Below, in pieces: positions 21,405 through 32,288 of a DNA stretch of 64,000 nucleotides. Source of the DNA: Istiophorus platypterus. Its lineage: Eukaryota > Chordata > Actinopteri > Istiophoriformes > Istiophoridae. Location of the stretch: positions 1-64,000 of the forward strand of contig CM029119.1 in assembly GCA_016859345.1 (NCBI GenBank), given 5' to 3'. Positions within the stretch are counted from its first letter, which is position 1, and every line of letters begins with the position of its first letter. A program made the position numbers and the translations under genes. The notes beneath the pieces were generated by a model that searched no databases, was not told the origin of the DNA, and was given only the letters and a program-made list of their open reading frames with translations.

Positions 21405-21452
21405 CTGTTGCTCATATGAAGACATGTGTGCCTTGGTGCAGGGAAAACGCAT
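21405..21452 (-). pseudogene. Exon 1 (leader or N-terminus) of the SET-recombinase element
   Basis: The exon ends in CAACAG followed by GTAAGTTT, a textbook splice donor (21405/21404). ATG codons at 21452-21450 and 21425-21423 are in one frame (the second gives MSSYEQQ). That frame would not join exon 2 in phase without another exon. Translation more likely starts at the ATG in exon 2, making this a 5'-UTR exon. Confidence 0.5.
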
Positions 21453-21580
21453 CCCCCAACATCCCCCCTCCTCTATATTTAACCGCAGAGTCACATCGGA
21501 GACTTTGAGAGGGAGCGCAAACTACTTTAAATGGGCGGGTCTACTGGCAATCATTTGTTTAGTTGACCAATCAGAGGCGT
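21450..21580 (-). promoter_or_regulatory. Promoter region of the SET-recombinase element
   Basis: On the minus strand, upstream to downstream: an inverted CCAAT box (ccaat on plus, 21567-21571), a GC box (gggcggg, 21533-21539), and a TATA-like ttaaatatag (21482-21473). The predicted start lies about 25-30 bases further, near 21445-21450. The order and spacing fit a pol II core promoter. Further ccaat motifs occur on plus near 22034 and 22093. Confidence 0.55.
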
Positions 21581-22805
21581 GAAATCCTCTGACAAACAAA
21601 AACAAATTTCACCGATAGGCCTGAAATGGTTGTCAATCACACAATTCTCCGTGACTCTATCGACTTTACAATGAGGGAGAGTTTTAGCCAGGCTTAAAGC
21701 CTTTAATATAACACCTTATTAAGTTTTAATATTTCTCCGGGTGAGAAAGTGAACATTTAAATTCTCAATACGTGTTCAGTTAATCCCAATAATGCTTGTT
21801 TGGAAATCTACTGCTATGTATAATTCCTTTTGGAAAATAAATATTGGTCTCTCACTTGAACTCTAACAATTGTAACTGCCTTAATGTTTTTACTGGACAG
21901 GGTAACACTACTGCCTCAGGGGCTCTATATGTATAAATATCACCACATTACAATAAATGTAAATATAATAAGATGGTCTACTACTTACCATCGTAACTCC
22001 ACCCGCCACTAGAGATTTAAGGCAGCATCTAGTCCAATCAGCACGTGTTAAGCAGCCAGTCAGTTTGTATGGCATAACACCCGAGCAACTGACCCAATCA
22101 GTGAAACGCTGTTTCAGTTAACACCGCTAGGTTTCCACAGCCAGACAATTTGTTAACACCGCTAGGTTTCCACAGCCAGACAATTTGTTAACACCGCTAG
22201 GTTTCCACAGCCAGACAATTTGTTATCACCGCTAGGTTTCCTTTGCCTGTGTGTTTCACTGAGACACTGCTGTTCTCATGCCTTGCTGAGACACTTAAGT
22301 TTCTACTCCCTCAATATGACAGACACACACACATCCGCTCTCAGTGATCACTTTTCTAAGTTCCCAGAACTTCTCTATCTTTAATGTGCGCATGGAATTA
22401 TTTATTCCTGTAGTCTTCTCACACAGACTATGGTCTCTTAAGGATTAATCTCACTGTTGATGTTTTTTGTATTACGTGCTAATACTTCAGGTCTTAATCA
22501 CTTTCTAATGATTTAATCTCACTGTTGATGTTTTTGCATTGCTAGGTAATGCTTCAGATCTTAATTAATTATTTTCTCTACTGGGAGTTTTTTTTGTTTT
22601 GTTTTGTTTTTTTTAAGTCCAGCGATTCTGTGTTGTCTGCTCAAAGATCCCATCACCTTTCCCCCTTCCAGTGGAAACTGGCCTCTAACAAAACAGCAAT
22701 TCAGCTGGAGGTCTTTGTTCAAGAGTCTGTGACTCCCTGTGCACGGTCTCAGTCCTAACCCTGGACAGCAGAAATGCTATTGGGATCGGGCTCGAAGGAC
22801 CAAGT
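21581..22805. other. Upstream region of the SET-recombinase element
   Basis: Mostly unique-looking sequence. It contains additional ccaatcag motifs (22034, 22093), the 35-bp tandem repeat listed separately, and a duplicated segment aatctcactgttgatgtttt at about 22446 and 22513. The last part (from about 22610) is the leader of the LTR element. No coding region is supported. Confidence 0.5.
22117..22241. repeat. 35-bp tandem repeat, about 3.5 copies
   Basis: Units start gttaacaccgctaggtttcc at 22117, 22152, 22187 and (partial, gttatcacc) 22222. The first three units look identical, which indicates recent expansion. No spacers, so it is not a CRISPR-type array. Confidence 0.95.
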
Positions 22806-23132
22806 TGTTAGTAGAATTACTTTAAAAGACACAGAGTCACTGGAGTCAGTCTTTTTGTGTTTAATATCTTGCAGCAAGGAGACAAGTCAGCACCGCAGTA
22901 CAGAGTAGTCTGAGCTTTAAGTCTGGAGAATAAGCTTTTATAATAACGTATGACATATTTTCTAGCATAGGTAAGACAGACATCCTTTTGGCCAAGACTA
23001 ATCTAACAAACTAACATGGGTCACCTTGACACGGCTACACAGATACCCTTGTGGATAAGATTAAACTCAGAAACTAAGGGTAAACTCAGAAACTAAGGGT
23101 CGCCTTGACACACAATTGTTTCATTTCTCACA
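22610..23132 (-). mobile_element. LTR plus leader of an endogenous retroelement (tRNA-Tyr primer site)
   Basis: Read on the minus strand, an LTR of about 327 bp (23132-22806, TGTGAGAAATG to CTAACA) has a TATA box (ataaaag, about 22940), an ATTAAA polyadenylation-like signal (about 22866) and a 19-bp tandem repeat (23063-23100 on plus). Three bases after the LTR comes tggtccttcgagcc (22802-22789), complementary to the 3' end of vertebrate tRNA-Tyr for 14 bases. A leader follows to about 22610. No gag, pol or env is present. The 5' LTR edge is approximate and no target duplication is established. Confidence 0.6.
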
Positions 23133-23134
23133 GT

Positions 23135-24360
23135 ATAAGAACATTCTATCAGTACACAATGGTACTGATAATTTTTCTCACAAAAGCGGACACCAGACAC
23201 CGGTACTCACTGCAACCAACAACGGATACAAGACAGAAAACCTCTGGTCTATCATCCAAAAAAAACAAAAACAAATAAAAAATAATAAGTCACTCTGCCG
23301 TCAGACTCCCGACATTCCCCAATGTGTTACATCCCCTGAAAATGTCAGGGAGTTAAGTGGAAACATCTGTGTTTTTTCTATCCAGCAGTCTGCCAACACT
23401 TTCTTTGTGGAAGAACGTATACAGAAAACGTGCTTTTGTTAGTTTGTTCTAACACCTCACATTGGAATCCAGAAGTGCCCAACGGAAACTCCAATAGGGG
23501 CTAGCTGAACACTCATCTGACTAGCTAAGGAAGCTAGTCAGATGAGTGTTCAGTGTTCAGCTATTATGTGGCGAAAAAGTGGACACCAGACACCCGTACT
23601 TAGCAACCACCAGCGTAGACAACACAGAAAACCTCTGGTCATCAACCAAATAAAAAAAACCAAAACAAAACAAAAAACTCCACTCCACTCCAAATTCCAG
23701 GAGACACCTATAAATCTTGTTATAGAAATATTAAACTTTAGGCAGCACAAAAACTACAATATAGTGCACTGGCCCTGACTGATCTTCCCCATTCCTAAAA
23801 CTGTGTTTGACAAGTGGTGCGTTTTTTCTGTATAGAAGTCTGCCAACACTTCCTTTGTGGAAGAATATACATGTAAAACGAACTTTTGTTAGTTTGTTTT
23901 GTCAGCTCACATTGGAATCAATAAGTGCCAGATGGAAACGCCCGTACAGGCTAGCTGAACACTCAGTTGAGATGCTAAGGAAGCTATTATGTGGCTAAAA
24001 AGTGGACAACAGACACTCACCGTGACCACCATTGGAGACAATACGGAAAACCTCTGGTCTATCAACCGAAAAAACAAAAAGAATAACCAACTCTCCGGTC
24101 AGATTCCCAACCAGCCCCCAATGTGTTAAGGCGCCTAAAAATGTCCAGGAGTCAGCCCAACACCTATAAATCTAGTTATGAAAATATAAAACGCTGCTGT
24201 GGCACAAAAACTACAATATGGCACACCGACCTGACTGATCTTCCCCTTTCCTACTGCTGTGGGTTATGGAAACATTTGCATTTCTTACATCCCCTAAAAA
24301 TGTCGTACGTCCTCTAAAAATGTCCAAGAGTAAGCCAAACATCTACTTATGTCGGTGTAG
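23135..24360 (+). repeat. XY satellite cluster 6 (three diverged Y modules)
   Basis: The Y landmark gacaccagacacc/ggtactcac followed by acctctggtc recurs at about 23185, 23580 and 24000. Each copy has a lost or altered middle, with A-rich insertions (ccaaaacaaaacaaaaaac). Copies here are the most diverged in the window. Confidence 0.65.
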
Positions 24361-26150
24361 AAAGGTCGGTGTGTCTTGAGTCACAGACAAAGACAAAGAC
24401 AAATAATATGTAAGATAAGACGGGTCTTTTCCAGGTGTGTGAATACGTTCACAACAACAATTCATATGCTGTTATTGTTTATTTCAATGAAGAAAAATAA
24501 AATATTTTAAGCTCTATATATTTCTATTCAGTGGGTTTGACACACCAATTTCATTGATAATTTAAGGAGAAGACGGGTACAACTATAAAACATAGGTAGT
24601 TTTTCTTTTCTTTTAACTTTAAATTGATGTTTGTTCAGAGCCAGAAACAGCCTATGTTTACGTTGTGTTACACTTTCTTTCAGAAAACAATACTCACATT
24701 GAAGCTATGTTTTTTTTCCTATCCAGAAGTCTTCGAACACTTCCTTTGTGTAAGAATATAAAGGGAAAATGTGCTAACTTTGTTAGTTTGTGTCAACAAA
24801 CCAATGCATCTTGGAAAGGCCAATACAGCCGAGCTGAACACTCACCTGAGTAGCTGAGGAAGCTGTTATTTGGCTATACAGCGGACATCTCGACACTGGT
24901 ACTCACCAGGACCACCACCTGAGACAACACAGAAAACCTCTGGTCTATGAATAAAATACACCCATCTCCATTCAGACCCTGGACCAGCCCCCAATGTGTT
25001 ACGTCCCCTAAAATTGTCCGGGAGTCAGCCCTTACCGATCTCTGTATAGAAATATACAAAGGCGGTGGCAGGGTGCACAAACTGCCACATGGCCCACTGG
25101 CAATCGACTGCGGGGTCTTAACCTGGTTCACAGGAGGAGTGGCGGTACCTGTGCCACAGGACATAGGAGAGAAATGGGATTAAAAAAAAAAAAACTTTAG
25201 TGAGTGGTCACAGTCCAACATCCCCCCTCCTCTATACGTCGGGGACCAGAAAAGGAATGTCAGGACAGACTTTCAATTTCATATTCTAGTTTTTAGTGTG
25301 TTAAATTGACGAAAACCAGGAGAATGCGATACCAAATGGGGTTTTATTTCAGCTTTTGAAGCATGTGTGAGAATTTTCGATAAAAAAGACAGGTCTTTCT
25401 ACGTACACTTTTAGGCTATCAACGTAGAACCCCATGAAGTCAAAATTTAGTTTCATTACAATTTCTTTCAGTGTGTCTTAAGTCACAGATGAAGATGAGT
25501 AAAATATCAGATAAGATGGGTCTGTTTCAGGTGTTAGCCTACCTTAAGGACAATTCATATGTTGAGTCTTCATTTATTTCAATGAATAAAACTTCCTTTA
25601 AAAATATTGTAAGCTGTGTATGTTTTATTCAGTGGGATTGACACACCAATTTAAACTTTAAATTTAAGAAGAAGACTGTAACAACAGTGAGAAATATATC
25701 AGGGATTATTTGTTTTTGTTTTTTTTTACTTTTAGTTGACACTTCCTCAAAGTAAAAAAAAAGCCCACGTTTATGTTGTGTTAAGCTCAGAATTACATCT
25801 CTTTCGGAAAACAATACTCTCACTGAAGCCATGTTTTTTTTCCGTCCAGCAGTCTTCAAACACTTCCTTTTTTTAAGAACATAAAAGGAAAACATGGTAT
25901 TTATGTTAGTTTGTGTCAACACCTCACATTGGATTCAAAAAAACAATGCACGTTGGAAAGGCCACCATAGACATGCTGAACACCCACCTGATTAGCTTGA
26001 GGAAGCTGTTATGCAGCCATATAGTCGACACCATGACACCAGTACTTGCCAGGACCACAACATGAAACAACACAGAAGACCTCTGGTCTATCAAGAACAA
26101 CAATCTCCCTTCAGATCCCAGACCAGCCCCCAAAGACTCCAAACGACCAA
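24360..26150 (+). repeat. XY satellite cluster 7 (X-Y-X-Y, plus orientation)
   Basis: X (24360-24830), Y (24840-25250), X (25255-25960, with the gacaggtctttct hairpin at 25390) and Y (25960-26140) follow head to tail. This is the clearest evidence that X and Y are parts of one tandem monomer. Confidence 0.8.
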
Positions 26151-27115
26151 AGTTCCATATCTACCAAAAGTCCAGTGAATTTTTACAAGTTTTTAGTTTC
26201 AAAGTATATATATGTTTTAGGTGCTTGTGCAGTTTATTTTTATATATATTTACCCACATAGTGATAGTCAAACAGATCATGCTAGCCTTGGAGTTCATTT
26301 TTAAAATAGAAGCATAAAATATTACACAAATATCATGACTTCCTGAAATTACCAAGAAATAAAAATCCTTACAGGTCCTCCTATTGGATGAACAATGAAA
26401 AAGAACATCACAGGAATACAGTACTTTCCGCAACCATTTATGAGAAGGATAAGTGCAGAAAAGACTTCATTAGGGCACAGGCCTCAATAGCATGGAATCT
26501 CTTGGTGAAGCCTCTTTCAGGGTGAGTTTCCTTCATAAGTATGGTGTATGGAGCAGGGGATATTATGGGCACACAATCTAAGAGATGGTGGATATAAACA
26601 TATGCATTTGTGCATATACATTGTAGTATGTGTGGGTGGGAATCTGTATGTGTGTACATTTCTATTTTTATTGATATGTCGAGGCATTTCTTATTTACGC
26701 TTGGGGTAGAAGATTGTATTGGTTTATGTGTACATAATTCTGATATATATGCGTATAGTTTTTTAAAATATGTTTCATATCAATAGCTTCATGATAAGGG
26801 GAGAAAGATTCAAATTAAAGTAATGCAGCTGAAAAAAACATTTTAAACCTTTTTACACTAACGTCACAAACATACTAAATTTTTATTTACACTCCAAACC
26901 AGGAATCCATTTTTAAATTTTAATATTATCTTAAATGCTTTTTGATTAGTTTATAGAACACAAGAGAAAAAACTTCCATCCCGGGAATTTAAATGTATGC
27001 TTTGATCCAACTCTAAAAGTGATTAAAAAAAAGTCGTCTAAAATACAACGCAGGCCAAACATTGTTAAGGAAATGAAGGTTTTGTTAGATTTTGATACCT
27101 AGATAAACTGACATT
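26150..27115. repeat. Block C, copy 2
   Basis: It matches 11380-12382 in the same orientation (cctcctattggatgaac, gggtgagtttccttcat, ggtgtatggagcagggg). It lacks the compound microsatellite and the 0.8-kb segment at 12383-13195. Confidence 0.75.
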
Positions 27116-27590
27116 TTTTTGGTGGAAAACAAGATATTTCTGAACTTAACCTACAATACAGGTCAATACAAGACAAAATGTGGTTATACAACTTCTTTCA
27201 GTGTGTCTTAAGTCACAGAGGAAAAAAAAAGATAGATAAGACAGGTCTGTTTCAGTGTGTGACTACCTTAAGGACAATTCATATGTTGATTTGTCAGTTA
27301 TTTCAATGAAGAAAACTTCTTTTAAAATATTTTAAGCTGTGTATGTTGCTGTGTACCAGAAAACAGACCCATATTATTTTACTTGTCTTCTTCTGTAACT
27401 TAAGATGCACTGAAAACAACTAATAAAACCAAATCTTATCTTCATATCCTTCTACGTTGTTAGCCAGAGTGTACATTAAGTTCAGAAAGACCTATCTTTC
27501 TGCCAAAAACACATACTATGAAAGCTGAAATAAAACCCCATTTGGTGTCGAATGCTCCTAGTTGTCAATTATATTCAATTTAAGCATACT
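27116..27590. repeat. X-module palindrome, copy 2
   Basis: Same fold as 13196-13680: a plus arm (agacaggtctgtttcagtg) followed within about 100 bases by a minus arm (ctgtaacttaagatgcactg), ending in gttcagaaagacc. Confidence 0.7.
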
Positions 27591-28450
27591 AAAATACTGG
27601 CGAGTACCAGTGTCGTGGTGTCCACTGTATGGCCGGATAACAGCTTCCTCAAGCTAATCAGGTGAGTGTTGAGCTAGGCTGTATTGGGTTTTTCGACAAG
27701 CATTGGCTTTTTGACTCCAGTGTGAGGTGTTTGCACAAACTTAAAATCAAGTTTTTCGTTTTTATTCTTACACAAAGAAAGTATTCGAAGACCATTGGAT
27801 AGGAAAAAAAAAACAAAACCCAAAACATAGCTTAAATGCGAATAGTGTTTTCCAAAAGAGATGTTCCGAGCTTAACACAGTGTAAACATGAGCTATTTTT
27901 TTTTTTACTTTGAGCAATTATAAACTCAAAGTTATCAAAAAAGAAATCCGAGATATGTTTTAGTATTGTTCCAGTCTTAAATTTACGGCTGAAATTGTTT
28001 TTTCACACCCACTGAATAGAAACATACACAGCATACAATATTTTAAAAAGACGTTTTCTTCATAGAAATAAACGACAACTGAACTCAATAAGAATTATCC
28101 TTAAGGTAGTCTCACAATGCCCATATGAACGTTAAATTCAGAAAGACCTGTCTTTCTACCGAAAATACTCACACATGCAATGAAAGCTGAGATAAAACCC
28201 CATTTGGTGTCGCATACTCCGACTTGTCTATTTAAGCATAATAAAAACTGAAATAATAAGAAATCCAAAGTCTGTCTTCGCATTCCTTTTGTGGTCCCCG
28301 TCATATAGGGGAAGGGGGGTGTTGTACCATAACCACTTACTACAGTTATTTTTTCTTTATCCCGTTTCTCTCCTCTGTCCAATGTGCAGGTACAGCTGCT
28401 CCTCCTGTGAACCAGGTTAAGACCCCGCAGCCGATTCCACGATTCCAGTG
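27590..28450 (-). repeat. XY satellite cluster 8 (minus orientation)
   Basis: Y (27598-27700), X (27700-28230) and Y (28240-28445) are in minus orientation. It is cut at ccgattccac, where the L1 3' end starts (minus strand). Confidence 0.75.
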
Positions 28451-28947
28451 TATGACACTGTAATAATACAAGCATTTTACTCCACACCCACCCCTCATAA
28501 ACATACCTGTTCTCTCTTTCACATATTCAGTGTACAAAGTTACAAAAGTCATACTGCTAAATTAACATAAAACAGTGCAACTCAAACCGATGACACCCCA
28601 GCAATGGCAAAAAAAACAGCATAACAATTTATCTGACACTTAGCACCATTTCAGCAACCAATATGTCTCCATCTCCTCTACCATACAGCAAGTATATACA
28701 TTTTTTAGAATTATCCATCTGTAGAAGCTCTGCTATATCCTTATTTTTTACAAAAAGTCGTTGAATGGTTTCCATATCCCTTTGTAGGCCCGAATTTATT
28801 CTTTAAATTATGTTATTCTCTCCATTGACATGCATTGTTCCATGCACTTAATCCAAGCTCCTTCAGTCGGCACCACATCTTTTTTTGTAATTCATAGCTG
28901 TCAGACATTTTCTATGCAATATGGCAAAGTTAATGAATGTGTATTCT

Positions 28948-29640
28948 CTAGCTCTCAAGTTCAGGTCTGTTGGACATAAGTGTAAAAGAATCATAATGGG
29001 GTCTAATGGAATGTTTGTTGAAAATCATAATTTTATCCATTACCTCCCTGGAGACTTTCCTAATCTTGTCACATTCCCAAATACAGTGTATAAATGTACC
29101 TCTCACTTCATTGCATTTAAAACATGCATCAGGTATCTCTTTGTTGTAATTATGAAGTTTGACAGGTGTTATGTCTGTCTGAATTAGCCAATTGTATAAA
29201 AGTAGTTTTAAGCTTGTGTTGGCCACTTGTGTGACTGCCTCCTTGCAATCATTGTCTGAAATGCCCTACATGTTCTGCCCTCCAGCTTGGATGCCGATCT
29301 CTCATCAGAACCAGATGCCAGCCAGCTGTATATTGATGAAATCCATCCTGTATTTTTATGATTGTTAGTAGCAATTTCCCCTAAAAGTGTAAGTGAAGGA
29401 ATAGCAAATGATTTATTTTGCATAGAAGAGATAGAACTCCACAGTTGCAGATATTTAAAGAAATGCTTCTTTGGAATGTTATATAGGTGAGAGATTTCCT
29501 TAAAAGACAATAGAACCTCTTCCTTATATAAGTCAGAAAATTTTTTAAGCCCTTCCCCTGCCCATAGTTTAGACCAAGCAAATTGGATGCTGGATTCAAA
29601 TGAGACATTTCCCCAAACCGGACTAAATTGTGACAAGGAA
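28948..29640 (-). pseudogene. L1 ORF2 C-terminal region, copy 2
   Basis: The frame 29636-29208 reads WGNVSFESSIQFAWSKLWAG, then FSDLYKEEVLLSFKEIS and FFKYLQLWS. After a break, 29226-28948 reads LLYNWLIQTDI, then CFKCNEVRGTFIHCIWECDK. The last segment holds the Cys-rich CxxC...H...C motif typical of L1 ORF2 C-termini. Copy 1 has lost this part. Confidence 0.75.
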
Positions 29641-29939
29641 TTGAGTAATTTCTTGTGTTTCTTTACCTCGTTACATTAACCATATTAAGTATTTTAGGAT
29701 GGCCCGTATTCATTCTCAGATATTTTAGTTTGGCTGAATGTAAGTATAAATTAAGTAGTATCTTAGCATATTGTGCTTCTATGTCCATCCATGTTATCAT
29801 ATTGTAATCAGAAAAATAGAACCTGAAGGTGCTCAGCTATGCTGCGAGGTAGTACCAATAGAGGTTCGGACACTTTAACCCCCGCTGTGTTGAATGGAAG
29901 ATACACTAGAGGTAGGCGAGTCCTACAGTGTTTCTTATT

Positions 29940-30660
29940 CCATTCTCTAATGAGTGGTGTTATTTGTCAAACATTCCTTCAGGTGGCGCCAAAGGGATAT
30001 TTTTGAATAAATATAGGAACTTTGGCACTTAGGAACTCTGGAACTTTGAATATACTTTGGCAGTATATTCATCTTTGGAATATTTATTCTTCCAATTAGA
30101 GAATTAGGCAATGACATCCATCTTTCCAGAGCCTTATATACTGTCCAAATTGTCCTCTGTTTCCTGCTGTTTAATGGGCCATGCAAGGAACCTACCAGGC
30201 TTTTCCCCTTGATCATAATAATTTTGCCTGTCTCATTAAATTTGAAGCGGCCTTGTTAGCGGTTATTTCATTATATTGAGTGCTTAGTAGTAATAACTGC
30301 TTATGTACATTGCTGTCACTCTGCCCGTCCTGAAAGTTCTTGTTCTCAAGTGTTTTAATTTTAATTTGGGATGTATTCAACTCGAAATAGATATCAATTT
30401 GTTCACCTGAAAATTGTAGGAAATTTGAGTCCAACATCCATTTTGTGTGAAATCTCCACTCGGGGATTTATGAATCAATTTATAGGCCATAGAGACAGCT
30501 GAATGATCTGAGATGATTATGCTGTTATAGTGACATCCTCTAATATTAGAAAGGAGTTCTGCTGATACCAGAAAGTAATCTATTCTAGAATAACATTTAT
30601 ATGTACTAGAGTAACAGGAGAACTCTCTCCTGTCGCAGTTGGGTTCAAGTGTCTCCATAC
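29940..30660 (-). pseudogene. L1 ORF2 linker fused to post-RT region, copy 2
   Basis: The linker (30437-30240, IKTLENKNFQDGQSDSNVHK) runs via GKSLVGSLHGPLNSRKQ into RTIWTVYKALERWM, then SLPNSLIGRINIPKMNILPK. The frame breaks once near 30216. The junction context is the same as in copy 1. Confidence 0.8.
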
Positions 30661-31126
30661 ATCCACTAGATTGAGTTCTTTTATAAAATGGTGTATTGTT
30701 TTCCTGGATCGCATGTGAGTGTTGTCTACTCCAGTCTGTCCATCTCTGCTTGGATCAAGGACACAACTGAAATTCCCAGCGATATCGTTACCTGGCAAAG
30801 TTGAGATTCTTAAAAATAAACACAGTAAAAACTGACATCATCAGTAATTGGTCCATATACATTAATGAAATTGATCTGTGTAGACAGAAGATGACCTTGT
30901 ATAATTAAAATTCTACCATGACTAAGGTTATCCTTTCGATTTGTATTTGAACAGACTGATGTATTAGCGTTACTTCATTACTCTCATTAGCTAATGAGTA
31001 CGTTTCCTGCAGGACTACTATCTTGCCGCTCAACTGTTTTATCCTGTTCATAACCTGCCTAATTTTGATAGGTTTGTGCAGGCCTCTACATTTCCATGAG
31101 ATAAATTCAACTAAAACATCTCTCAT
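30580..31126 (-). pseudogene. L1 ORF2 endonuclease domain, copy 2
   Basis: Minus strand: FISWKCRGLHKPIKIRQ and VVLQETYSLANE (31126-30990), then DIAGNFSCVLDPSRD and MRSRKTIHHFIKELNLVDVW (30798-30640). GDFN has become GNFS, so this copy has lost a conserved catalytic-site residue. RIDYFLVSAE and SDHSAVS follow at about 30590-30490. Confidence 0.8.
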
Positions 31127-31203
31127 TATCCTCCTATATATTTAAGGAGGCATGGAGGAAGAATATTGAGTCTAATAACTAAACTTGGTACCATGCATAT
31201 ACC

Positions 31204-31246
<43 letters not shown>

Positions 31247-31620
31247 CCACCCCAAACACCCTGAACACATGCATGCCCAACTTGAAAATGTGGACAACCT
31301 TTATTAAACATTTTAACTTGAACATAACTTTATGCATATACATGCACACCCAAGTCAAAAATAATTAGTTAGTACACACATGAAACCTTGAAAAACAAAA
31401 AGCAAACCAAGAGTGATGCATATATCAAAACTGTCTTAGCCTTTTAAGAATTTAGAATTTCGCTTGTCGTCTTGCTTAATTGCGAGCTAAACTTACATGT
31501 TCAAATATGAATCACTTCTTACTTTTGATCCCTGAGGTCTGACGAAAGGCATGGGTCCGGTTCAAGACTCTTCAATCTGCTCAGTATAATGCAATCAGAG
31601 GCACCTACCATATTTTAACT
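31127..31620 (-). repeat. L1 inter-ORF spacer with (GA)n tract, copy 2
   Basis: A GA run on plus at 31207-31243 (TC on the element strand) is about ten bases longer than in copy 1. The rest matches 7264-7960. Confidence 0.75.
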
Positions 31621-31659
31621 CTAATGTTGGAATATTGGATTCTTATTGAGTTAGTCTGC

Positions 31660-32288
31660 AGGTGCTGGCTCTCCCAGCTCCCTGATATATTTGTCCACAT
31701 CTACCAGTCTTTCAAAGATAGATGTGCACTCTCAGTGGGTGAGCAGCAGCCTGGCGGGGAAGATGATGCGATGTTTGAGGACCCCTCTTTCCCGCAGTCT
31801 TTTCCTCACCTCGTTGTATTGTCTCTGTTGTTTGCAGACTTCTGCATACAGATCTGGGAGAAATCTTATTTTGTTGCTTTTATGTCCCCTCTTTTTTCAT
31901 CCTTGCAGCTCTTAGAATGCCCTGTCTGTCCTTATAATTCAAGCATCTCACAATGACTGCTCTTGACGCAGATTCAAAATTTTGGCCTGTTACCTGATGA
32001 GCTCGCTCCAGAACTGGGAGCGATATGTCCAAATTGTCCGCAAACCATTTCTCCATATATGAGCAGGGGTCAGATCCTTCTTCTTTCTCAGATATGCCCA
32101 GTATGCGCACATTATTACGGTTCTGCATTCTGCATTGTCCACTTTATTAGCTAAAAATTTCATCTGTTTCTCAAGTTTGTCCAAAACAGCCTGCAGCCCA
32201 CTGGTGGTGTCCTCCGCTGTAGATATGCACTGTTCTGCCTCAGAGATGCAGCCGCTGCATTCTTTAATATCCAAGTCAGCATTGGTTT
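31660..32288 (-). pseudogene. L1 ORF1 C-terminal two thirds, copy 2
   Basis: Minus frame 32298-31990 begins in the coiled-coil part (ECSGCISEAEQCISTAEDTT, then LDKLEKQMKFLANKVDN). A shifted frame, 32128-31880, carries NNVRILGISEKEEGSDPCSY, then VIVRCLNYKDRQGILRAARM. The C-terminal end reads to about 31660. It starts abruptly at XY repeat, so the copy is 5' truncated. Confidence 0.8.

Larger units (their letters stand above)
14229..21452 (-). pseudogene. SET-domain / zinc-finger / tyrosine-recombinase composite element
   Basis: One minus-strand locus can be read through ten exons. Exons 2-4 encode a SET domain of the KMT5A-like type. Exons 5-9 encode short acidic, Ser/Thr-rich segments (93, 78, 132, 117 and 84 bp, all multiples of three in phase 0). 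Exon 10 (16090-14229) encodes a Ser-rich repeat, a C2H2-like finger and a tyrosine-recombinase-like domain. The full product would be about 900 residues. SET domains methylate histone lysines using S-adenosylmethionine; tyrosine recombinases cut and join DNA through a Tyr-DNA bond. A fish-expanded protein family combining such parts fits my memory of predicted 'KMT5A-like' proteins, and Crypton transposons are the known class that moves with a tyrosine recombinase; linking this locus to Crypton is inference. Frameshifts near 18880, 18774, 15380, 15065 and 14625 and in-frame stops in exon 10 disable this copy. Confidence 0.75.
28451..32288 (-). mobile_element. L1-like LINE, copy 2, with the same reverse-transcriptase deletion
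   Basis: Minus-strand element with the same layout as copy 1 but truncated inside ORF1 at its 5' end (about 32288). It keeps about 900 bp more of the ORF2 C-terminus (29200-30100). Similarity to copy 1 is high by eye throughout the shared parts, including the 3' UTR (tgccattgctggggtgtc region at about 28595). The deletion junction near 30140-30170 is the same as in copy 1. XY repeat lies on both sides. Confidence 0.85.

Noticed and set aside
22117..22241. CRISPR-like array of 35-bp repeats
   Set aside because: Repeats are contiguous without spacers, and the DNA is vertebrate; it is a minisatellite.
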